64,000 bases of DNA from Paenirhodobacter ferrireducens (lineage in GTDB: Bacteria > Pseudomonadota > Alphaproteobacteria > Rhodobacterales > Rhodobacteraceae), in contig NZ_SAVB01000014.1 of assembly GCF_004022265.1 (NCBI RefSeq), positions 61,590-125,589 on the forward strand. The letters are read 5' to 3'. Shown piece after piece: positions 58,628 to 64,000 of the stretch. The notes beneath the pieces are model-generated. The model was given only the letters and a program-made list of their open reading frames with translations, was not told the origin of the DNA and did not search any database. The position numbers and the translations under genes are program-made. Each line of letters opens with the position of its first letter. The first letter of the stretch is position 1.

Positions 58628-59371
58628 ATGTTCGGAATTGACCTCATCGACGCCGCCTTCCTGCCCGCCGCGCTGGTTGCGCTGGTGGCAGGGCTTTTGT
58701 CCTTCCTCAGCCCCTGCGTGCTGCCGATCGTGCCGCCTTATCTTGCCTACATGGGCGGGGTCAGCATGGGCGATCTGCGCGAGGGGCGCGGTTCGGCCGT
58801 GCTGCCGGCGCTGTTCTTCGTGCTGGGGCTCTCCACCGTTTTCCTGCTGATGGGCTTTGCCGCCTCCGCCTTCGGCCAGTTCTTTCTGTCGAACCAGGAG
58901 CTGTTTGGCCGCATCGCAGGGGCGGTCATCATCGGGCTCGGTCTGCACTTCCTTGGCTTCTACCGGATCCCGATCCTCGATCGCGAGGCGCGGCTCGACG
59001 CGGGCGATCAGGGCGGATCGAGCCTTGGGGCCTATGTGCTGGGGCTTGCCTTCGCCTTCGGCTGGACGCCCTGCATCGGGCCGCAGCTCGGCGCGATCCT
59101 GTCGATCGCGGCACAGGGCGGCGACCTTGCGCGCGGCACCGGACTGCTGGCGATCTATGCGGCGGGGTTGGGCATTCCCTTCCTGCTGGCCGCGATCTTC
59201 ATCCAGCGCGCGATCGGGGTGATGAACCGGATCAAGCGCCACATGGGGCTGATCGAGAAGGTCATGGGCGCGCTTCTGGTGATCGTCGGGCTCTTGCTGC
59301 TGACGAATGCCTTCTCGGCAATCAGCTTCTGGCTTCTGGAAACCTTCCCGGGGCTTGCGCAGCTGGGCTGA
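58628..59371 (+). CDS. ccdA: Cytochrome c biogenesis protein CcdA (thiol-disulfide carrier)
   Basis: The 247-residue inner-membrane protein has six hydrophobic segments. The paired cysteines are Cys30 (LSPCVLPI) and Cys149 (TPCIGP), which pass electrons from cytoplasmic thioredoxin to periplasmic thiol proteins. The GGVSMGDL loop follows helix 1. AAGGAGAG lies just before ATG 58628. It could keep haem-binding cysteines of the c-type cytochromes reduced, including those of the amine operon. Confidence 0.93.
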   Translation: MFGIDLIDAAFLPAALVALVAGLLSFLSPCVLPIVPPYLAYMGGVSMGDLREGRGSAVLPALFFVLGLSTVFLLMGFAASAFGQFFLSNQELFGRIAGAVIIGLGLHFLGFYRIPILDREARLDAGDQGGSSLGAYVLGLAFAFGWTPCIGPQLGAILSIAAQGGDLARGTGLLAIYAAGLGIPFLLAAIFIQRAIGVMNRIKRHMGLIEKVMGALLVIVGLLLLTNAFSAISFWLLETFPGLAQLG

Positions 59372-59419
59372 GGCGGAAAGGACGTCGTCCTTTCGCGACC
59401 ACGCAGGGGCTCCGCGGGA

Positions 59420-59494
59420 GGGGGCGCTTTTTCTCCTTGCCGGAAATACCTCGGGGGTGAGGCCCGTCAGGGCCGAGGGGGCAGCGCCCCCTCG
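59420..59494 (-). repeat. Dispersed intergenic repeat, copy F
   Basis: On the minus strand a GAGGGGGCGCTGCCCCCTC hairpin (from about 59494) is followed by GGCCCTGACGGGCC (a second hairpin), the core TCACCCCCGAGGTATTTCCG and GCAAGGAGAAAAAG. It lies in the 134-base gap between convergent ccdA and the enoyl-CoA hydratase gene. Confidence 0.6.
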
Positions 59495-59505
59495 CGGCCG
59501 CGGTT

Positions 59506-60294
59506 TCAGACCGCCCAGTCGGGTTTGCGCTTCTCGATGAAGGCGCTGATCCCTTCCTCGGTGTCGCGCCAGAGCATGTTCTCGACCATCACTGCCGCGG
59601 TGTGTTCATAGGCCGCGGCGAGATCGAGGGTCATCTGGTCGTAGAAGGCCCGCTTGCCGATCTTCACCGCGGCGCCGAGCTTGGCTGCGAGGGTCTCGGC
59701 GAGCCGCCCGGCCTCAGCGGCGAGGGCCTCGTGCGGGGCGATGCGGTTCACGAGGCCGACCTCGCGCGCGCGGGACGCGTCGATGAACTCGCCGGTCGTC
59801 AGCATCTCGAAAGCGACCTTGCGCGGCACGTTGCGGGTGAGCGCCACCATCGGCGTCGAGCAGAAGAGGCCGATGTTCACCCCGTTCACGCCAAAGCGCG
59901 TGCCCTCGGCGGCGACGGCGAGGTCGCAGCTCGCGACGAGCTGGCAGCCGGCGGCGGTGGCGATGCCATGCACCTCGGCGATCACCGGCTGCGGCAGCGC
60001 GGGGATCATCTGCATCACCTCGGCGCAGCGGAAGAAGAGATCGGCGAAATAGGCCCGGCCCTTGTCGGGCGCCTGCCGGCCCGCCTGCATCTCCTTCAGG
60101 TCGTGGCCGGCGCAGAAGGCCTTGCCCGCGCCTTTCAGCACCACGACCTTGACCGAGCCGTCAGTGCCCAGCTCGGTGAAGCGCGCTTTCAGCGCGGCGA
60201 GCATTGCGTCCGACAAAGCGTTCAGGCTGCCCGGGGCGTTCATCGTCAGATGTGCGACGACGCCACGTCGCTCGAGTTGCACGAGATCCGTCAT
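59506..60294 (-). CDS. Enoyl-CoA hydratase/isomerase family protein
   Basis: The 262-residue crotonase-fold protein has oxyanion-hole segments FCAGHDLKEM and GIATAAGCQLVASCDLAVA. The catalytic Glu positions of classical hydratases are not obvious: the usual second Glu after the GGG-type loop is replaced by NIGLFCSTPMVALTR, as in the ECHDC3-like subgroup. It may therefore be an isomerase, a hydrolase or a divergent hydratase. It is divergent from a thioesterase gene across 53 bases, suggesting acyl-CoA turnover. Confidence 0.85.
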   Translation of the reverse strand: MTDLVQLERRGVVAHLTMNAPGSLNALSDAMLAALKARFTELGTDGSVKVVVLKGAGKAFCAGHDLKEMQAGRQAPDKGRAYFADLFFRCAEVMQMIPALPQPVIAEVHGIATAAGCQLVASCDLAVAAEGTRFGVNGVNIGLFCSTPMVALTRNVPRKVAFEMLTTGEFIDASRAREVGLVNRIAPHEALAAEAGRLAETLAAKLGAAVKIGKRAFYDQMTLDLAAAYEHTAAVMVENMLWRDTEEGISAFIEKRKPDWAV

Positions 60295-60347
60295 TGAAAT
60301 TCCTCCCTGTGGCGGAAACTCTAGGGAGGGAGATCCGGGGAGGAAAG

Positions 60348-60767
60348 ATGGAAATCGCGATGGACGAGGCGCGGCTTGCCGCCTTCATGGAGGAGGAATT
60401 CCCGCAGGTAGCGGGCGATTTCGTGATCGAGAGCGTGGGCGAGGAGCTGATCGTGCGGCTGAAGGTGGGCGAGTTGCACCTGCGCCCGGGCGGCACCGTG
60501 TCGGGCCCGACGATGTTCGCACTCGCCGATGTCTCGGTCTGGCTCGCGATCCTCAGCCGGATCGGACCGGTGGCGCTCGCGGTCACCACTGGCGCCTCGA
60601 TCGACTTCATGCGCAAGCCCGCGGCGGGGCGCGACCTGATCGCGCGGGCGCGGCTTCTCAAGCTTGGCCGGGTGCTCGCGGTGGGGGATGTGCTGATCTT
60701 CTCGGAAGGGGAGGCGGCGCCCGTTGCGCGGTCGTCGATGACCTATTCGATCCCCCCGAAGGGGTGA
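60348..60767 (+). CDS. PaaI-family hotdog thioesterase
   Basis: The 139-residue hotdog-fold protein hydrolyses acyl-CoA thioesters. LRPGGTVSGPTMFALADVSVWLAIL is the central helix region with the active-site acid (Asp of LADVSV), and TTGASIDFMRKPAAGRDL is the typical beta strand. ATG 60348 has GGGGAGGA upstream; a second ATG four codons later is possible. Its neighbour on the other strand is an enoyl-CoA hydratase homologue. Confidence 0.87.
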   Translation: MEIAMDEARLAAFMEEEFPQVAGDFVIESVGEELIVRLKVGELHLRPGGTVSGPTMFALADVSVWLAILSRIGPVALAVTTGASIDFMRKPAAGRDLIARARLLKLGRVLAVGDVLIFSEGEAAPVARSSMTYSIPPKG

Positions 60768-60916
60768 CTCGGGTCAATTTTGTGGGGTATCTTGATACCA
60801 ATTTTTCAACGCACTGATTTCGCTTCGAAAAATGGCGCACAGTGGGCTTGATTTTCGGGCGCCGATCGCGCAAAAGCCGGCATCCGAATTCCACAACCCT
60901 TCAAAGGGCGATCGAA

Positions 60917-61378
60917 ATGAAAACCTATACCGCGAAACCGGCGGAGATCGAGAAGAAGTGGATCCTGATCGACGCCGAGGGCGTCGTTCTGGGCCGCCTC
61001 GCCACGATCGTTGCCATGCGCCTGCGTGGCAAGCACAAGCCGACCTTCACCCCGCACATGGACATGGGCGACAACGTGATCATCATCAACGCCGACAAGG
61101 TGCAGATGACGGGCACGAAGCGTGAAGACAAGCGCTACTACTGGCACACCAACCACCCGGGCGGGATCAAGTTCCGCACCGCGCGTCAGGTGCTCGAAGG
61201 CGCTCACCCCGAGCGTGTCGTGATCAAGGCCGTCGAGCGCATGATCTCGCGCAACCGCCTTGGCCGTGCGCAGATGTCGAACCTGCGCGTCTATGCCGGC
61301 ACCGAGCATCCGCATGAAGCCCAACAGCCTGAAGTTCTGGACGTCAAGGTCCTGAACAAGAAGAACACCCGGAGCTGA
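60917..61378 (+). CDS. rplM: 50S ribosomal protein L13
   Basis: The 153-residue product starts [15 protein letters not shown] and has the family segments [46 protein letters not shown] and [29 protein letters not shown] ribosome site precedes ATG 60917. It is followed two bases later by rpsI, the usual pair. In the 149-base gap upstream, GGTATC-TT-GATACC (60786-60799) followed by ATTTTT may terminate the thioesterase transcript. Confidence 0.97.
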   Translation: MKTYTAKPAEIEKKWILIDAEGVVLGRLATIVAMRLRGKHKPTFTPHMDMGDNVIIINADKVQMTGTKREDKRYYWHTNHPGGIKFRTARQVLEGAHPERVVIKAVERMISRNRLGRAQMSNLRVYAGTEHPHEAQQPEVLDVKVLNKKNTRS

Positions 61379-61380
61379 TC

Positions 61381-61872
61381 ATGGCCGAAGAACTCAAGTC
61401 CCTCGACGATCTGAAGTCGGCCGTGTCGGGCGTCGCCGTGGCGACCGCCGAAGCCCCGGTCACCCGCGAAGCGCAGCGCGATTCGCTGAACCGCGCCTAT
61501 GCCACCGGCAAGCGCAAGGACGCGGTCGCCCGCGTCTGGGTGAAGCCCGGCTCGGGCAAGATCACCGTGAACGGCAAGGACATGGCGGTGTATTTCGCCC
61601 GTCCGGTGCTGCAGCTGATCGTGAACCAGCCGTTCGGCGTCGCTGGCGTCGAAGGCCAGTATGACGTCGTCGCGACCGTCGCCGGCGGCGGCCTCTCGGG
61701 CCAGGCCGGTGCGGTGAAGCACGGCATCTCGAAGGCGCTGCAGCTGCACGAACCGGCGCTGCGCGCGCCGCTGAAGGCCGCTGGCTTCCTGACCCGCGAC
61801 TCGCGCGTCGTCGAACGCAAGAAGTACGGCAAGGCGAAAGCCCGTCGGTCCTTCCAGTTCTCGAAGCGCTGA
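61381..61872 (+). CDS. rpsI: 30S ribosomal protein S9
   Basis: The 163-residue protein has an alphaproteobacterial N-terminal extension (about 35 residues) before [20 protein letters not shown]. The C-terminal tail ends [17 protein letters not shown], the part that reaches the P-site tRNA. The gene directly follows rplM and precedes a terminator. Confidence 0.97.
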   Translation: MAEELKSLDDLKSAVSGVAVATAEAPVTREAQRDSLNRAYATGKRKDAVARVWVKPGSGKITVNGKDMAVYFARPVLQLIVNQPFGVAGVEGQYDVVATVAGGGLSGQAGAVKHGISKALQLHEPALRAPLKAAGFLTRDSRVVERKKYGKAKARRSFQFSKR

Positions 61873-61893
61873 TCTTCAGACCATTGCATCCGG

Positions 61894-61925
61894 AAAACGC
61901 GGTCCCTCGGGGCCGCGTTTTTCAT
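61894..61925 (+). terminator. Rho-independent terminator of rplM-rpsI
   Basis: AAAACGCGG (61894-61902) pairs with CCGCGTTTT (61913-61921), with further inner pairs, and the T run continues to TTTTTC. It lies 22 bases after the rpsI stop. Confidence 0.8.
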
Positions 61926-62026
61926 TGTGCCGCAGCGGCCGCGGGGCAGGGGACGGCCTGGCTGTTCCCATGATCCGCGCTTTGCGGTAGAAACAGGGCA
62001 AAAGAACCATAACACAAGGCAGGCGC

Positions 62027-62725
62027 ATGTCCGTATCGATGCTTTCCACCTTCATCAAGCCGATGCACCCGGAGGGGCGGAAGTTCGTCGCCATCTTCGC
62101 CGGCATCACGCTTGTACTGTTCCTGATCTGGGGGCCGCTCGGCTGGCTCGGCACCGGGCTGACGGTCTGGTGCTATTACTTCTTCCGCGACCCGGTGCGG
62201 GTGACGCCCGCGCGCGAGGGGCTGATGGTCTCGCCCGCAGATGGCGTGGTCTCGCTGCTCGAGCCCGCGGTGCCGCCGGCGGAACTGGGGCTTGGCGACG
62301 CGCCGATGACCCGGGTCTCGGTCTTCATGTCGGTGTTCAACTGCCATGTGAACCGCCTGCCGCTCGCCGGCCGCATCACCCGCATCGCCTATCGGCCGGG
62401 CAAGTTCCTGAATGCCTCGCTCGACAAGGCCAGCTCGGACAACGAGCGCAATGGCCTTGCGGTCGAGACTGCCGACGGGCGCCGCTATGGCGTGGTGCAG
62501 ATCGCGGGCCTCGTGGCGCGGCGGATCCTGTGCGAGGTGAAGGAAGGCCAGGCGCTGATGACCGGCGCGCGATTCGGCCTGATCCGTTTCGGTTCGCGGC
62601 TCGACATCTATCTGCCCGAGGGGGTGAACCCGCTCGTCTGCATCGGTCAGACGATGGTTGCCGGCGAGACGGTGATCGCCGATCTCGCCTCGGACGAGGC
62701 CGCACGCACGGGCGGGGAGCGCTGA
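62027..62725 (+). CDS. psd: Phosphatidylserine decarboxylase proenzyme
   Basis: The 232-residue enzyme of the short, archaeal-type family makes phosphatidylethanolamine. A membrane segment ([23 protein letters not shown]) lies at about residues 19-41. [20 protein letters not shown] and the self-cleavage site FGS (Gly189-Ser190) are present; cleavage at the serine yields the pyruvoyl group. It is coupled to pssA (TGA-g-ATG). Confidence 0.95.
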   Translation: MSVSMLSTFIKPMHPEGRKFVAIFAGITLVLFLIWGPLGWLGTGLTVWCYYFFRDPVRVTPAREGLMVSPADGVVSLLEPAVPPAELGLGDAPMTRVSVFMSVFNCHVNRLPLAGRITRIAYRPGKFLNASLDKASSDNERNGLAVETADGRRYGVVQIAGLVARRILCEVKEGQALMTGARFGLIRFGSRLDIYLPEGVNPLVCIGQTMVAGETVIADLASDEAARTGGER

Positions 62726-62726
62726 G

Positions 62727-63458
62727 ATGGAGCCGCGCGAGCGCGAACAGATGCCGTTCCTGCTGCTGTTGCCCAACCTCGTGACGATCGCGGGGATGTG
62801 CCTCGGCCTGACCTCGATCCGCTACACGATGGTGGCGCAGTTCGAGACGGCGGTGGTGCTGGTGCTGCTCTCGGCGCTGATCGACGGCATGGACGGGCTG
62901 ATCGCGCGGCGGCTGCGGGCGACCTCGGAATTCGGGGCGGAGCTCGACAGCCTGTCCGACTTCCTGTGCTTCGGCGTCGCGCCCGGTCTGCTCGTCTATC
63001 GCTTCGCGCTTGGCGAGGTGAACGCGATGGGCTGGGTGCTGGTGCTGGTCTTCGCGGCCGCCTGCTGCCTGAGGCTGGCACGCTTCAACGTGATGCGCGG
63101 CGAGGACGGGGCGGGCAAGACCCATTTCACCGGGGTGCCGGCGCCTGCCGGGGCGATGCTGGCGTTGCTGCCGATCTATCTGAGTTTCTCCGGGCTGCTC
63201 GATGCTCGCGGCGCGCCGATGGTGGTGGCCTTCTGGCTGGGCCTCGTGGGGGTGCTGATGATTTCGCGGGTGCCCACCTTCTCGCCGAAGGCGCTGCGGG
63301 TGCCGCGCTGGGGCGTCGGCGCCCTGCTGATGGGCACGGTGATCGGCATGGGGATGATCTTCACCCGCTTCTGGCTGCTGATGGTGATCGTCGACCTGAT
63401 CTATGTCGCGATGCTGCTGCCGGGCGTGTGGAAGGTGCGCGGGCGCCTGCTGCGCTGA
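62727..63458 (+). CDS. pssA: CDP-diacylglycerol-serine O-phosphatidyltransferase
   Basis: The 243-residue inner-membrane enzyme makes phosphatidylserine, the substrate of Psd. The CDP-alcohol phosphotransferase signature is complete: DG-x2-AR-x8-G-x3-D-x3-D spans DGLIARRLRATSEFGAELD and the following SLSD. About seven hydrophobic segments are visible. It starts one base after the psd stop and ends 24 bases before a terminator. Confidence 0.95.
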   Translation: MEPREREQMPFLLLLPNLVTIAGMCLGLTSIRYTMVAQFETAVVLVLLSALIDGMDGLIARRLRATSEFGAELDSLSDFLCFGVAPGLLVYRFALGEVNAMGWVLVLVFAAACCLRLARFNVMRGEDGAGKTHFTGVPAPAGAMLALLPIYLSFSGLLDARGAPMVVAFWLGLVGVLMISRVPTFSPKALRVPRWGVGALLMGTVIGMGMIFTRFWLLMVIVDLIYVAMLLPGVWKVRGRLLR

Positions 63459-63482
63459 GCGGCGACTCGACGGACGAATCTG

Positions 63483-63512
63483 GCCGGGCCCTGTGCCCGG
63501 CTTTTTCTTTTT
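63483..63512 (+). terminator. Rho-independent terminator of psd-pssA
   Basis: GCCGGGC (63483-63489) pairs with GCCCGGC (63495-63501), with a 5-nt loop, followed by TTTTTCTTTTT. This is the most canonical terminator in the window. Confidence 0.85.
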
Positions 63513-63665
63513 CGGGGGCAGGGGAGGGGCATGCCCCGCTCTGCGGTGTGGAAACGGCGAGTCGCCTGGGCCGATTCCTGCGACTTCGGCCGGCGAAGTT
63601 TCGCTTTCCTCGGTGGATAAGTCGTGCATTCCATGCAGAGACCGGACTTTCAAAATGCAGACCGC

Positions 63666-63757
63666 TCAAAAAACGCACAGTAAAACAAGGCTTACCCGGA
63701 AAAAATGACAGTTCTGCAAAAAATCCGCTTGCGGAGGTCGGCGTGCAGCCGTAGAAC
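63666..63757 (+). promoter_or_regulatory. rRNA operon promoter with A-rich upstream element
   Basis: TTGCGG (63729-63734), a 17-base spacer and TAGAAC (63752-63757) form the promoter. The preceding 60 bases are rich in A tracts (CAAAAAACG, GTAAAACAAGG, GGAAAAAATG, GCAAAAAATC), as expected for an UP element at a strong rRNA promoter. Position and leader fit a 16S gene beginning past base 64000. Confidence 0.6.
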
Positions 63758-63763
63758 GCCCCT

Positions 63764-64000
63764 CACCGAAGCGGAACACGCCGCGACGGTCGCTGAATGC
63801 CTCGAAACGGAAACGGATCGGCGCTGACGGTTGAAGGGATCGACAGACCTGGCCTCTGATGGCCGCGTTTGCCTTTCCGTGCTCTTTGACATTGACGGAT
63901 ATCTGAAGAGATATGCGGGCGGTTTGGTCGCAAGCGACGCGGACCGTAGCATATCGCTCACTAGGGCTTGTCCCGATGATGTGAGTAGTCAGCTTCACTG
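63764..64000 (+). other. rRNA operon leader (partial; 16S gene lies beyond the window)
   Basis: The leader contains a boxA antitermination element, TGCTCTTTGA (63880-63889). GATATGC (63910-63916) pairs with GCATATC (63949-63955), enclosing an imperfect stem that is a likely RNase III or leader-processing hairpin. The sequence to the window end agrees with what I remember of the 16S leaders of Rhodobacter and Paracoccus. The mature 16S start is not reached. A short minus-strand ORF here is spurious. Confidence 0.6.

Noticed and set aside
63692..63961. Minus-strand ORF of 89 codons at the window end
   Set aside because: It lies across the rRNA promoter and leader, has no ribosome site and no recognisable protein pattern.

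Overview
The window is high-GC chromosomal DNA from an alphaproteobacterium of the Rhodobacter/Paracoccus group (Rhodobacteraceae). Evidence: TakP-type 2-oxoacid binding proteins, a ppx-ppk1-hdaA-PerM block, a DUF1476 ATPase-inhibitor gene next to purC-purS-purQ, RNase E with an acidic S1-domain insertion, Entner-Doudoroff genes, and small proteins of a Rhodobacterales type. I see no phage, IS element, CRISPR array or complete RNA gene. Almost everything is core metabolism; the accessory interest lies in the amine dehydrogenase operon and in regulatory DNA.

Layout. 1-8.6 kb: propionyl-CoA assimilation (pccB, pccA, methylmalonyl-CoA mutase), interleaved with small exported or hypothetical proteins and a DUF4174 protein. 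8.7-12.3 kb: NhaA antiporter, a DjlA-like protein, an EEP-family hydrolase and a secreted protein. 12.3-17.9 kb (minus): polyphosphate genes ppx and ppk1, hdaA (replication control) and a PerM-type permease. 18.0-20.0 kb (minus): SDR dehydrogenase and thiolase, an acyl-CoA pair divergent from an AraC regulator; a second AraC regulator converges on the first. 22.3-26.1 kb: a six-gene translationally coupled operon for a TTQ amine dehydrogenase most like aromatic amine dehydrogenase (aauB-mauE-mauD-aauA) plus two c-type cytochromes, without mauG/mauF/mauL/mauM/mauN. 26.1-28.6 kb (minus): two tandem TakP-like TRAP binding proteins without their membrane subunits. 28.8-33.7 kb: bpt, DUF2852 protein, YbaK-type deacylase, glnE. 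33.7-43.3 kb: edd-eda (minus) and zwf-pgl-pgi (plus), which share an identical LacI-type palindrome, with an RlmI-like methyltransferase/PIN/DUF2478 operon between them. 43.5-49.7 kb: MFS transporter, AlkA-type glycosylase, carboxylesterase, HNH nuclease, a 55-residue membrane protein, an apparently SOS-controlled radical SAM protein, a degenerate homocysteine methyltransferase homologue and the DUF1476 protein. 49.9-54.9 kb: purC-purS-purQ, then a DctB/DctD-type two-component pair. 55-60.8 kb: rne with a long leader, a TusA-like protein, ccdA, enoyl-CoA hydratase and thioesterase. 60.9-63.5 kb: rplM-rpsI and psd-pssA. The last 300 bases are the promoter and leader of an rRNA operon whose 16S gene starts beyond the window.

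How the genes combine: carbon enters through 2-oxoacid uptake, amine oxidation, propionyl-CoA and acyl-CoA turnover, and glucose 6-phosphate through the Entner-Doudoroff route. The main regulatory observations are a LacI-type operator shared by both Entner-Doudoroff clusters, a GTTC-N7-GTTC SOS box inside the promoter of a radical SAM gene, a pair of 19-bp palindromes before a DUF2852 gene, several apparently leaderless genes, and a dispersed intergenic palindromic repeat family with six copies.
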